64,000 nt of DNA from Catellatospora paridis (GTDB lineage: Bacteria > Actinomycetota > Actinomycetes > Mycobacteriales > Micromonosporaceae), in assembly GCF_009720365.1 (NCBI RefSeq), contig NZ_ML769323.1, positions 93,541-157,540 on the forward strand, written 5' to 3'. The notes beneath the pieces are model-generated. The model was not told the DNA's origin and did no database searches. It worked only from the letters and a program-made list of their open reading frames with translations. Below, one piece after another: positions 1 through 8,879 of this stretch (the first letter of the stretch is position 1; each line of letters starts with the position of its first letter). Made by a program: the position numbers and the translations under genes.

Positions 1-1803
1 GCCCGCGCCGGCCGCCCGCCGATCGCGCTGGCCGCGGCCAACCGCACCTCGGGCGGGGCCCCGCTCGCGGTGACGTTCTCCTCGGCGGGCACCTACGACC
101 CGGACGGCAACCCGTTCACCTACGCCTGGGACTTCGACACCAACGGCACGGTCGACTCGACCGCGGCGAACCCGAGCTTCACGTACACCACGGTCGGCCA
201 GCGCACCGCGACCCTGACCGTGACCGACAGCACGGGCAAGTCGGGCAACGCCAGCGTCGTCATCACCGTGGGCAACTCGGCCCCGGTCGTGACGCTGACG
301 ACGCCGGCCAACGGTCAGGTGTTCAGCTTCGGCGACCTGGTCAGCTACTCGGTGACGGTCACCGACGCCGAGGACGCCACCATCGACTGCAGCCGGGTCA
401 AGGTCAGCTACATCCTCGGCCACGACACCCACGGTCACCCGGTCACCAGCAAGAACGGCTGCTCGGGCACGATCCAGACCACGCAGGACGGCGAACACGA
501 CACCGCGGCGAACATCTTCGGGGTGTTCGACGCGGAGTACACCGACAACGGCGCGAACGGCCAGCCGGGTCTGACCACCCACGCCACCAACGTGGCGCAG
601 CCCCGGGTGCGCCAGGCCGAGCACTTCGGCGCGAGCCAGGGCATCCAGCCCAGCGCGAACGCCGGGGCCAACGGCGGCTCCGCGGTCGGCTACATCGACA
701 ACGGGGACTGGCTGTCATTCACGCCGTACCACCTGACGGGGGTCAACACCGTCTCGGCGCGGGTCGCCTCGGCCGGGGCGGGCGGCACGATCGAGTTCCG
801 GGCCGGTTCCGTCACCGGGCCGCTCGCGGGCACGTTGACGGTCGCGCCGACCGGCGGCTGGGCCAACTGGGTCACCGTCACCGGCACGATCACCCCGCCG
901 GCCGGGTCGAACACGCTCTACGTGGTGTTCAAGGGCGCGGCGGGCTCGCTGTTCGACATCGACGAGTTCACCTTCGGCGGCGGCGGCACCCAGCCGCCCG
1001 ACCCGGGCGGTGACCTGGCGCTGAACCGTCCGGCGGTGGCGTCCAGCACCGAGAACGCGACCTACCCGGCCTCGGCCGCGGTCGACGGCCAGGCGGCCAC
1101 CCGCTGGGCCAGCGCGTTCAGTGACCCGCAGTGGATCTACGTGGACCTCGGCTCGTCGAAGACGATCAACCGGGTGAAGCTGACCTGGGAGGCCGCCTAC
1201 GGGTCGGCGTACCAGGTGCAGACCTCGAACGACGCGACGAACTGGACCACCGTCCGCAGCGTGACCGGCGGGGACGGCGGGGTCGACGACCTCACCGGCC
1301 TGACCGGCACCGGCCGCTACGTGCGCATCAACGGCACGACGCGCGCCACGGCCTGGGGCTACTCGCTGTTCGCGTTCGAGGTCTACGGCGGCGGCACCAC
1401 GCCGCCGCAGCCGGTCAACGTCGCACTGAACAAGCCGACGCTGACCTCCAGCACCGAGTCGGCGGCCTATCCCGGCTCGGCGGCGGTGGACGGCAACGCG
1501 ACCGCCACCCGCTGGTCGAGCGCGTTCGCGGACCCGCAGTGGATCCGGGTGGACCTCGGCCAGACGTACAGCATCTCCCGGGTGAAGCTGACCTGGGAGG
1601 GCGCGTACGGGTCGGCGTACCAGGTGCAGACCTCGGCCGACGGCACCACCTGGACCACCATCCGGTCCGTGACCGGTGGCGACGGCGGCGTCGACGACCT
1701 CACCGGCCTGACCGGCAGCGGCCGCTACCTCCGCATCAACGGCACCACCCGGGCCACCGCCTGGGGCTACTCCCTCTGGGAACTGGAGGTCTACCCCTCC
1801 TAG
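1..1803 (+). CDS. C-terminal part of secreted PKD/CBM6/F5-8C carbohydrate-binding protein (5' partial)
   Basis: The reading frame is open from base 1, so the N-terminus lies outside the window. Visible domains in order: a PKD-like fold (DPDGNPFTYAWDFD, about residues 35-95), a second Ig-like segment, a CBM6-like module (QAEHF...GGSAVGYIDNGDW, about 225-330) and two F5/8 type C (CBM32-like) repeats (about 345-460 and 475-600) that are near copies of each other (SSTE, DPQWI, VKLTWE, GSAYQVQTS). Proteins with this tail in actinobacteria are usually exported PQQ-type sugar dehydrogenases, ThuA proteins or glycosidases, but the catalytic part is not visible here. The two F5/8C repeats look like a recent internal duplication. 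Role inferred: binding of extracellular polysaccharide. Confidence 0.85.
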   Translation, partial: ARAGRPPIALAAANRTSGGAPLAVTFSSAGTYDPDGNPFTYAWDFDTNGTVDSTAANPSFTYTTVGQRTATLTVTDSTGKSGNASVVITVGNSAPVVTLTTPANGQVFSFGDLVSYSVTVTDAEDATIDCSRVKVSYILGHDTHGHPVTSKNGCSGTIQTTQDGEHDTAANIFGVFDAEYTDNGANGQPGLTTHATNVAQPRVRQAEHFGASQGIQPSANAGANGGSAVGYIDNGDWLSFTPYHLTGVNTVSARVASAGAGGTIEFRAGSVTGPLAGTLTVAPTGGWANWVTVTGTITPPAGSNTLYVVFKGAAGSLFDIDEFTFGGGGTQPPDPGGDLALNRPAVASSTENATYPASAAVDGQAATRWASAFSDPQWIYVDLGSSKTINRVKLTWEAAYGSAYQVQTSNDATNWTTVRSVTGGDGGVDDLTGLTGTGRYVRINGTTRATAWGYSLFAFEVYGGGTTPPQPVNVALNKPTLTSSTESAAYPGSAAVDGNATATRWSSAFADPQWIRVDLGQTYSISRVKLTWEGAYGSAYQVQTSADGTTWTTIRSVTGGDGGVDDLTGLTGSGRYLRINGTTRATAWGYSLWELEVYPS

Positions 1804-1810
1804 CCAGTTG

Positions 1811-1858
1811 AAGGAAGGGGACCTTCTTAACGCTCCGCGTTAAGAAGGTCCCCTTCCT
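1811..1858. terminator. Perfect hairpin from dispersed AGGAAGGGNACCTTCTTAACGC element
   Basis: Arms of 22 nt at 1812-1833 and 1837-1858 are exact inverse complements with a 3-nt loop, 10 bases after the stop of the preceding gene. It can act as a factor-independent stop, but the same sequence recurs at 3119, 7146 and 11709, so it is first of all a copy of a repeat family. Confidence 0.7.
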
Positions 1859-1875
1859 AACGCCGCTGAGGACAT

Positions 1876-1936
1876 GATCGCCGTTTCCGGTCGAAACCCG
1901 CGGTTGAACGCCACCTCGCGACCTGAAACAGCGATC
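1876..1936. repeat. Inverted repeat of GATCGCYGTTTC family
   Basis: Left arm 1876-1892 (GATCGCCGTTTCCGGTC) and right arm 1920-1936 (inverse GATCGCTGTTTCAGGTC) match at 15 of 17 positions. A related pair lies at 17324-17384. The copy here overlaps the open region before the phytoene synthase gene and supplies a spurious early ATG at 1874. Confidence 0.55.
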
Positions 1937-2128
1937 TTCCCGGCTGCCCGGTGGCGGGGTGCGGGCTCGACGGGCCTAGGATCGGCGGTGGCCTGGGCGG
2001 TTGTGCGGGCGGCAAGGGTGTGGGGAGTAGCGGCGGTGCGGCAGGCGGGTGTGGCGGGCGGTCGTGCCGACGCCGACCTGGACCGCGAAGCGATGAGGCG
2101 CTCCGTCGCGGACGGCCGCACCGCGCCC

Positions 2129-3061
2129 ATGGACCCGGACCGCGAGGCGAGGGTGCGTTCCGCCGCGGTCGGCCGAAAGGAGGCCGCGCCGATCCCCGCG
2201 GAGCTGGCGCAGGCGTATCGCCGCTGCCAGGACCTGCACCGCCGGCACGGCCGCAGCTACTACCTCGCCACCCGCCTGCTGCCCGCCTGGAAGCGCCCCC
2301 ACGTGCACGCGCTGTACGGCTTCGCCCGGTATGCCGACGAGATCGTCGACCGCACCGACACGGGCACCCCGCGGGACCGCGCCCGGCGGCTGCGCGACTG
2401 GTCCGGCCGCTTCCTGGCCGGGCTGCGCGGCGAGCCCGTGGACGATTCGCTGCTGCCCGCCGTGCTGCACACCGTCGAGGTCTTCGACCTGGCCCCGGCC
2501 GACTTCGCGGCGTTCCTGGACAGCATGGCGATGGACCTGACCGTACGCCGGTACGCCGACTACCCGGCGCTGCTGTCGTACATGGAGGGTTCGGCGGCGG
2601 TCATCGGCACCCTGATGCTGCCGGTCCTGGGCCCCGCCGACGCCGTCGCGGCGCGCGAACCCGCCCGCCAGCTCGGCCTGGCGTTCCAGCTGACCAACTT
2701 CCTTCGCGATGTCGCCGAGGACCTCGCCCGCGACCGCGTCTACCTGCCCGAGGACGACCTGGCCCGGTTCGGCGTCACCATCGCCGACCTGCACACCGCC
2801 GCTACCGAGCGCCGGGCCACCCCGCAGCTCAAGAGCCTGGTCGCCTACGAGATCAGCCGCGCCCGCAGCCACTACGCCGCCGCCCTGCCCGGCCTCGACC
2901 TGCTGCCCGGCCCGTCCCGCACCTGCGTCCGCGCGGCCTACCTGCTCTACGGCGCGATCCTCGACGAGATCGAGCGCGCCGACCACGATGTGTTCACGCG
3001 CCGCGCCGTCGTCCCGGTCCACCGCCGCGCCCGCCTCCTCGCCCGGGCTCTGCGGGGCTGA
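2129..3061 (+). CDS. Phytoene/squalene synthase family protein
   Basis: Head-to-head prenyl diphosphate synthase of about 310 residues. Both aspartate-rich metal-binding motifs are present: DEIVD (about residue 70) and DVAED (about residue 195), together with the YRRCQDLHRRHG and FQLTNFLRD signatures of the CrtB/HpnC group. The family condenses two prenyl diphosphates, for example GGPP to phytoene or FPP to presqualene diphosphate. The frame is open upstream to an ATG at 1874, but that stretch contains a repeat and low-complexity Arg/Gly/Ala sequence, so ATG 2129 is preferred; GTG 2036 and GTG 2153 are alternatives. No other carotenoid or hopanoid genes are nearby, so the substrate cannot be assigned. 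Confidence 0.85.
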   Translation: MDPDREARVRSAAVGRKEAAPIPAELAQAYRRCQDLHRRHGRSYYLATRLLPAWKRPHVHALYGFARYADEIVDRTDTGTPRDRARRLRDWSGRFLAGLRGEPVDDSLLPAVLHTVEVFDLAPADFAAFLDSMAMDLTVRRYADYPALLSYMEGSAAVIGTLMLPVLGPADAVAAREPARQLGLAFQLTNFLRDVAEDLARDRVYLPEDDLARFGVTIADLHTAATERRATPQLKSLVAYEISRARSHYAAALPGLDLLPGPSRTCVRAAYLLYGAILDEIERADHDVFTRRAVVPVHRRARLLARALRG

Positions 3062-3118
3062 GGCGGTGCGCCTTCCCCACGGCGGTCTTCCGCCGCAGCG
3101 CAAAGCCGGTCAGACGTG

Positions 3119-3166
3119 AGGAAGGGCACCTTCCATAACGCGGCGCGTTAAGAAGGTGCCCTTCCT
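3119..3166. terminator. Hairpin copy of the dispersed AGGAAGGGCACC element between convergent genes
   Basis: Arms 3119-3141 and 3145-3166 pair almost perfectly and lie between the convergent phytoene synthase and M23 peptidase genes, immediately after the latter's stop. It probably terminates from both sides and is a second copy of the element at 1811. Confidence 0.65.
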
Positions 3167-3171
3167 TTGCA

Positions 3172-3951
3172 CTAGCAGCGGGGGACGCCGGGGATGAAGC
3201 CGTCGTATCCCGTGTAGACGTAGGCGTCGGAGATGAAGCGGCCCGAGCCGATCCGGTCCCAGATGGTGCTGGTGCCGTACGTTCCGGTGACCGAGGTCCC
3301 GGTGGTCTGGCACTGGATGGAGACCGTCGCGCCGTCGTTCACGGTGCCGACCGAGGCGTAGCCGGTGCCGGGGCCGGAGCGCACGGTCAGCGGGGAGCCC
3401 GCGGTGTTGACGGTGCCCTGCGCCGCGCCGCCGCCGCAGCCGTTGTCGCTGGTGTAGTTCTTGGTGCCCCAGTAGAGCGCGGTCACGCCGTTGAACTTGA
3501 CCTGGATGGCGGAGCCGCCGGAGCGCTGCTCGTAGTGCAGGTGCGGGCCGGTCGAACCGCCGGTGGTGCCGACGTATCCGATCACGGTGCCGTACTTCAC
3601 GGTCTGGCCGACGGACACGGCGAAGGAGTTCAGGTGCGCGTAGTACGTCGTGTACCCGCTGCCGTGGTTGATCCGCACGTACTTGCCGTAGCTGGTGTCA
3701 CCGAGGTTGGTGACCACGTCGACCGTGCCGGGCGCGCTGGCGACGACGGGGTCGCCCGTGTCGTCGGTGCGGTTGAAGTCGACGGCGTTGGCGGGGCTGT
3801 GGTTGGTGCGGGTCTGCCCCGACCACACCTGGTTGCAGGGGAAGGGGACCTTGAAGGTCGGGGCGGCCAGCGCCGGGGAGGCTTCGACCAGGACGGCCGC
3901 GCCTACTGTCACGGCGGCCAGGGCCAGGCCCAGGACACGCTTGATGTGCAT
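3172..3951 (-). CDS. Secreted M23 family metallopeptidase with C-terminal SH3-like domain
   Basis: 259 residues. An N-terminal signal peptide ends near ALA-AP (about residue 29). The peptidase core carries a first-ligand region (NHSPANAVDFNR) and the HLHYE motif near residue 138, with Tyr-rich YTTYYAHL between, as in LasA/lysostaphin-type Zn endopeptidases that cut peptidoglycan cross-links or glycine-rich peptides. Residues from about 180 form a bacterial SH3-like cell-wall binding segment (LTVRSGPGTGYASVG). ATG 3951 is preceded by GGAGAA on the minus strand. A second M23 gene lies directly upstream in the same direction, so the two may be co-transcribed. Confidence 0.9.
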   Translation of the reverse strand: MHIKRVLGLALAAVTVGAAVLVEASPALAAPTFKVPFPCNQVWSGQTRTNHSPANAVDFNRTDDTGDPVVASAPGTVDVVTNLGDTSYGKYVRINHGSGYTTYYAHLNSFAVSVGQTVKYGTVIGYVGTTGGSTGPHLHYEQRSGGSAIQVKFNGVTALYWGTKNYTSDNGCGGGAAQGTVNTAGSPLTVRSGPGTGYASVGTVNDGATVSIQCQTTGTSVTGTYGTSTIWDRIGSGRFISDAYVYTGYDGFIPGVPRC

Positions 3952-3991
3952 GGGTTCTCCAATCGGGTGCGGTGCGTGCGGGGGCGCAGGG

Positions 3992-4864
3992 TCAGGCGCA
4001 GTGTTCGAAACCGGAGGTGTAGCTGGTGCCGCCGGCGCTGCCGCCCCACTTCACGCAGCTCGGCGCGGTGCGGATGACCGGCCCGGCGTAGTAGGAGAAG
4101 CTGCCGGAGTCGGTGGTTCTGTTCGACCCCTGCGGTTCCAGGAACGCGCTCGTGGTCGTCGGGGTGCCGACGCTGGCCATCTTGAGGGTGATGACGCAGT
4201 TCTGGCCGGTGGAGCCCTTCCACAGCAGGTTGGTGGTGCCCGCCGTGCCCAGCTTCACCGAGTCGATGATCTGGAACCCGCTGCCGCACTCGGCCGCCGG
4301 GTCGTATGAGGTGGCGCAGTTGTTGCTGGTCACGTTGGCCGAGCCGTAGCCGAAGGTGCTGCCGTTGAAGACGGCCTTGATGATGTGCGACTGCGACCGG
4401 TCCGGATAGCGCACCTCGTAGTGCAGGTGCGGCGAGATGCCGTTGCCCGGCTTGCTGGTGTTGCCGACCGAGCCGATGGCCTGGCCGCGCAGCACCGCCT
4501 GGCCCGCGGTGACGGCACGGGTGTCGAGGTGGGCGTAGTAGGTGAAGTAGCCGCCGCCGTGGTCGATGACGATCAGGTTGCCGTAGCCGTTGACGGAGCC
4601 CTGGTGGGCGGAGACCTCGACGGTGCCCGCGGCGGCGGCGACCACGGTGTCACCGAGGTCGGCGGTGGCGGTGGAGCCGCGGTTGAAGTCGATCTCCCAG
4701 GAGACGTGGGCGCTGCTGTTGCTGCTGTTGCCGTTCCACGTCTGGCCGCAGGGGAAGGGCAGCTGGAAGGCGGGCGCGGCGTGGGCCGGACTGCCGAGCA
4801 GCACCGAGCCCGCCACGCCGAGGATCAGCGCGGCGATGCCGGAGAGCAGCTTCTTCGGTCGCAT
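3992..4864 (-). CDS. Secreted M23 family metallopeptidase with SapA-like C-terminal domain
   Basis: 290 residues from ATG 4864, which follows a GGAAGGGAA ribosome site; the frame extends 28 codons further but that part lacks signal-peptide character. Signal peptide cleavage is expected after AHA (about residue 32). The M23 core shows EIDFNRG, YFTYYAHLD and HLHYEVR. Residues from about 190 resemble spore-associated protein A domains of actinomycetes (CGSGFQIIDS, GQNCVITLK, SYYAGPV, SCVKWGG). The fusion suggests a wall hydrolase targeted to the cell surface. It is divergent from the SARP gene, with about 190 bases between. Confidence 0.88.
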   Translation of the reverse strand: MRPKKLLSGIAALILGVAGSVLLGSPAHAAPAFQLPFPCGQTWNGNSSNSSAHVSWEIDFNRGSTATADLGDTVVAAAAGTVEVSAHQGSVNGYGNLIVIDHGGGYFTYYAHLDTRAVTAGQAVLRGQAIGSVGNTSKPGNGISPHLHYEVRYPDRSQSHIIKAVFNGSTFGYGSANVTSNNCATSYDPAAECGSGFQIIDSVKLGTAGTTNLLWKGSTGQNCVITLKMASVGTPTTTSAFLEPQGSNRTTDSGSFSYYAGPVIRTAPSCVKWGGSAGGTSYTSGFEHCA

Positions 4865-5054
4865 ATGGACGGTTCCCTTCCGTGGGGTGGTGGAACAGGA
4901 AGCCCGATACTGCGCGGGGTGACCACAGCGTCGCGACAAGCCCTCCAACGTTTCTCCAGAACCACTACAGCCGTTCAGCTCAGTGCTCTGGTCCGATCAG
5001 TCGAGCACGCGTAGGCTCAGGCGATCGATCACGGATCGTGTGGGTGGTTGGACG

Positions 5055-7082
5055 ATGTCGGACCGGCTGGAACTGCGCATCCTGGGCTCCTTCGAGTTGA
5101 CCCTGGGCGGCGCCGACGCACCCGTGGGCGGCGTGAAGCCGCGTCAGCTGCTGGCCACCCTGGCGCTCAACCATGGCCGCACCGTGTCGGTGGACCAGCT
5201 GATCGAGGTGCTGTGGGGCGAGGACCCGCCCCGGTCCGCGCTGGCCAACGTGCAGACCTACGTCAGCGCGCTGCGCACCCGGCTGGGCGAGGACCGGCTG
5301 CGCCGGCAGGCGCCCGGATACCGGCTGGAGCTGGACTGCGCCGAGCTCGACCTGCTGCGCTTCGAGGAGTACGCCCGGGGCGGTGACCCGGACAGCCTCG
5401 ACGCGGCCCTGGACCTGTGGCGCGGCGAGCCGGTGGAGAACCTGCCCGCCTCACCGCTGTGGCGCGCGGAGATCGATCGGCTGGTGGAGCGCCGGCGGGC
5501 GGTCCGGCAGACCCGGGCCCGGCTGCGCATCGAGGCCGGGCAGCCGGCGGGGGCCGTCGACGAGCTGCGCCGGCTGGTCGCCGAGGAGCCGCTGCGGGAG
5601 GAGGCGTGGTTGCTGCTGGTGACCGCGCTGCGCGACGCGGGGCACCGGGCCGAGGCGCTGTCGGCGTACGCCACCGCGCGCCGCACGCTCACCGAGGAGC
5701 TGGGCGTGGAGCCGGGCGAGCCGCTGCGCCGCCTGCACCGCACGCTGCTGGTCGAGCAGGAGGGCCCGGCGGTGCTGGGCGCCCGGCTGGACGGCGCGGC
5801 CGCGCTGGTGCTGCGGGGCCTGGCCCAACTGGGCATCGCCGCCACCCCGGCCTGGGTGCCCGCCGCGCTGCTGGACCGTCCCGATGCGACGGGGGTGCTC
5901 GCCGCGCTCGACCGGGCCCGGCTGCTGCGGCCCACCGGCACCGACGAGCTGGACCAGCCGCGATACGGGCTGCCGGTGCTGGTCGGCCTGCTGGCCCCGG
6001 ACCTGCCGGGGGAGGCGATCGGCGCGGCCCTGACCCGCGCGCTCGGCGGATACCTGGCCCTGGCCGAACGTGCCGCCGCGGGGCTGCCGCCCCAGGTGTT
6101 CGGCCCTGGGGTCACCGTCGCCGCGCGCTGGCCGGTGCCCGGCGCGGCGGAGCTGTGCCACGATCCGGTGCGCTGGTTCGCGGCCGAGCGGGAGGCGCTG
6201 CTCGGCGCGGTCGAGGCGGCCGCCGCCAACGGGCTGTCCGATCTGGCCTGGGAGCTGGCCCACGCCATGGTGGCCTGGTGCGACATGGGCGGGCACACCG
6301 CCGAGTGGGAGCAGACGCACCGCACCGCGCTGTCGGCCTGCCGGGCGCAGGGCAACCTGCTCGGCGAGGCGGTGACCCTGCGCGGGCTGGGGCAGCTGCA
6401 CCTCTACCGGGACCACTACGAGGAGGCGTCGGAGGCGTTCAGCCGGTCCCGGCTGCTGTTCGCCCGGCTGGGCAACCTGTGCGGGCAGGCCGCGGCGCTG
6501 GCCGGGCTGGGCACCGGGCACCGCATCCGGTCCGAGCACGGCGAGGCGCTGGACTGCTACCGGCAGGCGCTGGAGGCCTACCGGCTGCTCGGGCACCGGC
6601 ACGGGGAGGCGTACTCACGCGGCGCTCTGGGGATGGTGTGGCTGGCCAAGGGCGACCTCGCCGAGGCGTACCGCGACTTCACCGCGGGGCTGGCCATCGC
6701 CGAGGAGATCGGCGACGGGCACCGGGCCGCGCTGCTGACCCGCCAGCTGGGCCTGGTCCGGCTCCGCAGCGGCGATCCCGCCCACGCGCGGGCGGACCTG
6801 ATCGCGGCGCTGGACCGGTTCGCGGTGCTCGGCGACGCGCACTGCGAGGCCTACTGCCTGACCGACCTGGCCGGGCTGGAGGCACCCGAGGTGGCGGTGC
6901 AGCGGCTCACCCAGGCCTTGGAGATCTTCGAGCGTATCGGCGACCGCCGCGCCCAGGCGCAGACCGCGCGCCGCCTCGGCGAACTGCACCGCGGCGACGA
7001 GCGCTTCGGCCTGTCCGACGCCTACCTGGCCGAAGCCCGCCGCCTCCAATCCACCGTCGAGATGTCCCGCACCCCGCTGTAA
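5055..7082 (+). CDS. SARP/AfsR-family regulator lacking the NB-ARC NTPase, with TPR tail
   Basis: About 675 residues from ATG 5055. Residues 1-95 are an OmpR-type winged helix (LRILGSFEL, KPRQLLATLAL, LWGEDPPRSA), 95-240 the bacterial transcriptional activation domain (DLWRG, RIEAGQPAGAVDELRRLVAEEP). Typical AfsR-like proteins then carry a P-loop NTPase; no GxxxxGK[ST] is visible here, only a stretch that resembles the winged helix after NB-ARC (about 255-420), followed by tetratricopeptide repeats (about 430-640). The family activates secondary metabolite clusters by binding direct repeats near promoters. No biosynthetic cluster is adjacent. The TAA stop is provided by the left edge of a dispersed repeat. 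Confidence 0.85.
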   Translation: MSDRLELRILGSFELTLGGADAPVGGVKPRQLLATLALNHGRTVSVDQLIEVLWGEDPPRSALANVQTYVSALRTRLGEDRLRRQAPGYRLELDCAELDLLRFEEYARGGDPDSLDAALDLWRGEPVENLPASPLWRAEIDRLVERRRAVRQTRARLRIEAGQPAGAVDELRRLVAEEPLREEAWLLLVTALRDAGHRAEALSAYATARRTLTEELGVEPGEPLRRLHRTLLVEQEGPAVLGARLDGAAALVLRGLAQLGIAATPAWVPAALLDRPDATGVLAALDRARLLRPTGTDELDQPRYGLPVLVGLLAPDLPGEAIGAALTRALGGYLALAERAAAGLPPQVFGPGVTVAARWPVPGAAELCHDPVRWFAAEREALLGAVEAAAANGLSDLAWELAHAMVAWCDMGGHTAEWEQTHRTALSACRAQGNLLGEAVTLRGLGQLHLYRDHYEEASEAFSRSRLLFARLGNLCGQAAALAGLGTGHRIRSEHGEALDCYRQALEAYRLLGHRHGEAYSRGALGMVWLAKGDLAEAYRDFTAGLAIAEEIGDGHRAALLTRQLGLVRLRSGDPAHARADLIAALDRFAVLGDAHCEAYCLTDLAGLEAPEVAVQRLTQALEIFERIGDRRAQAQTARRLGELHRGDERFGLSDAYLAEARRLQSTVEMSRTPL

Positions 7083-7166
7083 GGAAGGGCACCGTCGTCT
7101 CGCGTCAGCGAGACGAGCTGCGATTCCGCACATCGCCATGGGTGGAGGAAGGGCACCTTCTTAACC
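7081..7166. repeat. Two partial copies of the AGGAAGGGCACC element plus an 8-bp hairpin
   Basis: AAGGAAGGGCACC at 7081-7093 begins at the SARP stop codon; GAGGAAGGGCACCTTCTTAAC occurs at 7146-7166. Between them CGTCTCGC/GCGAGACG (7096-7103, 7108-7115) forms a tight hairpin that may terminate transcription between the convergent SARP and GlxA-type genes. Confidence 0.55.
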
Positions 7167-7193
7167 TCCGGGCCACGCCTGGCTGCGGGAATG

Positions 7194-8177
7194 TCAGCGG
7201 CCGCGGAACGTGCGCCGGTACGACGACGGCGAGGTGCGCATGCACCGGCTGAAGTGGTGCCGGAAGGTGGCCGGTGAGTCGAACCCGACCGCGGCGGCGA
7301 CCTGCTCCACGGGGGAGTCCGAGGTCTCCAGCAGGGCCAGGCTTGCCGCCACCCGTTGGTCGATGAGCCAGCGGATCGGGCTGGTCCCGGTGTGCCGGGC
7401 GAAGTGGCGCAGGAAGCTGCGCGGCGACATGCGCGCGTGCGCGGCCAGCAGGTTCACCGTGAGCGGCTCGGTCAGGTGGTCCAGCGCCCACGCCATGGCG
7501 CGGGCCACCCCGTCGTCGTCGATCACGTCGCGCACCGGCAGCTCGATGAACTGCGCCTGCCCGCCGTCGCGGTGCGGCGGCAGCACCAGCCGCCGGGCGA
7601 CCGTGTTGGCGATCTGCGCCCCGTGGTCGCGGCGCACCAGGTGCAGGCACAGGTCGAGGCCGGCCGCGCTGCCCGCGCTGGTGATCACCTGGCCGGTGTC
7701 GACGTAGAGCACGTCGGGGGTGACCTCGACCAGCGGATGCCGTTCGCGCAGCAGCGGGGCGTACTTCCAGTGCGTGGTGGCCGCGCGGCCGTCCAGCAGG
7801 CCCGCCGCGGCCAGCGCGAACGCCCCGGAGCAGATGGAGACCATCCGCGCGCCCCGGGCGGCCGCCGCGCGCAGCGCCTCGACCAGCGCGGGGGAGACCT
7901 GGGCGCGCACGTCCGCGACCCCGGGCACGATCACGGTGTCGGCGGCGGCCAGCACGTCGAGGCCGTGCCGGGCGGTGATCGAGAAGCCGCCGACGGCGGG
8001 CAGCGGCTCCGGGGACTCGGCGCAGACGTCGAGGTCGTACCAGGCGAGGTCGAGTTCGGGGCGGGGCAGGCCGAACACCTCCACGACGCAGCCCAGCTCG
8101 AAGGGCGCCATCCCGGCGAAGGCCAGCACCGCGATCCGGTGCCGGGTGCGGGTCTCCAGTGCCACCGGCGTACGCAT
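7194..8177 (-). CDS. GlxA/FtrA-type AraC family regulator (DJ-1/PfpI plus HTH)
   Basis: 327 residues. Residues 10-180 are a DJ-1/PfpI-like domain with the nucleophile-elbow sequence SICSGAFALA; residues about 215-325 are an AraC-type double helix-turn-helix (ARMSPRSFLRHFARHTG, VGFDSPATFRHHFSR). Such regulators sense small metabolites and bind promoters of adjacent genes. It is divergent from the rhodanese gene, 95 bases apart, so it probably controls it. Its start context on the minus strand lacks a strong ribosome site; ATG 8177 is the first candidate. Confidence 0.9.
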   Translation of the reverse strand: MRTPVALETRTRHRIAVLAFAGMAPFELGCVVEVFGLPRPELDLAWYDLDVCAESPEPLPAVGGFSITARHGLDVLAAADTVIVPGVADVRAQVSPALVEALRAAAARGARMVSICSGAFALAAAGLLDGRAATTHWKYAPLLRERHPLVEVTPDVLYVDTGQVITSAGSAAGLDLCLHLVRRDHGAQIANTVARRLVLPPHRDGGQAQFIELPVRDVIDDDGVARAMAWALDHLTEPLTVNLLAAHARMSPRSFLRHFARHTGTSPIRWLIDQRVAASLALLETSDSPVEQVAAAVGFDSPATFRHHFSRCMRTSPSSYRRTFRGR

Positions 8178-8272
8178 GGCGAGATCTTAGCGGACAGCGG
8201 CGTTCTCGCCACTTCTGAGCGTTCCGCCTGCTCGACAGGATGGAGTCAGCGATCGACCAGAAGGAGTTGCGC

Positions 8273-8749
8273 ATGTCCACCGCAGTCACCACCTCCGCAG
8301 TGCTCAGCACGCCCCCCGCCGCCACCGACGTGGCCGCCGCCCACTTCGCCGCCCGCCTGTCGTTCGAGGCCGACGTGTCCGACGTGCACGCCGACCTGGC
8401 CTCGGGAACGCCGGGATTCGTGCTCGTCGACTCCCGCTCACTGGCGGCGTGGGAGCAGGGCCACCTGCCCGGCGCGGTGCATCTGCCCACCGCCCAGATC
8501 GCGGCGCGCGCCGCCGAGGTCGTGCCGGCCGGCAGCGTCGTGGTCACCTACTGCTGGGGGCCGGGCTGCAACGGCGCGACCCGGGCCGCGCTGGCCTTCG
8601 CCCGGCTGGGCTACCAGGTCAAGGAGATGCTCGGCGGGTACGAGTACTGGGTGCGCGAGGGCTTCGACGCGCAGACGTTCCTCGGGCTCCGCAAGCACGA
8701 TGTGGACCCGCTGACGGCTCCCGCGAGCGGTGCTGCCTGCGCCTGCTGA
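8273..8749 (+). CDS. Rhodanese-like sulfurtransferase domain protein
   Basis: 158 residues from ATG 8273, preceded by AAGGAG; an upstream in-frame ATG at 8240 has no ribosome site. One rhodanese domain: LVDSRSLAAWEQGHLPGAVHLP (first half) and YCWGPGCNGATRAA with the active-site loop cysteines near residue 93. The loop has CWGPGCN in place of the usual six-residue CRxGxR. The tail ends in ACAC. It may move sulfane sulfur or act on small thiols; its pairing with the divergent GlxA-type regulator is common in actinobacteria and suggests shared control. Confidence 0.88.
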   Translation: MSTAVTTSAVLSTPPAATDVAAAHFAARLSFEADVSDVHADLASGTPGFVLVDSRSLAAWEQGHLPGAVHLPTAQIAARAAEVVPAGSVVVTYCWGPGCNGATRAALAFARLGYQVKEMLGGYEYWVREGFDAQTFLGLRKHDVDPLTAPASGAACAC

Positions 8750-8797
8750 ACCAACGCATCGACATCGGTGAGGGTGGGCCATTGACGACACGCCGAG

Positions 8798-8842
8798 CCT
8801 ATATGGGGGCGCTTTCACCGGGGTGCCACTAGATGTAGTGTG
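8798..8842 (+). promoter_or_regulatory. Putative NrdR box pair upstream of nrdAB
   Basis: CCACTAGATGTAGTGTG at 8826-8842 fits the known NrdR box consensus (acaCwAtATaTwGtgt type, palindromic core CACTA-TAGTG). A weaker partner, CCTATATGGG at 8798-8807, has its centre 31 bases upstream, the spacing of tandem NrdR boxes. NrdR is the ATP/dATP-cone repressor of ribonucleotide reductase genes. Confidence 0.7.
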
Positions 8843-8879
8843 AGGACATCGCTGGTCCACCCCTCCGGTCCCCCTCGGG

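Noticed and set aside
2176-2183. Perfect AAAGGAGG ribosome-site-like sequence
   Set aside because: No in-frame start codon follows at usable distance; it falls inside the coding sequence for RKEAAP of the phytoene synthase.
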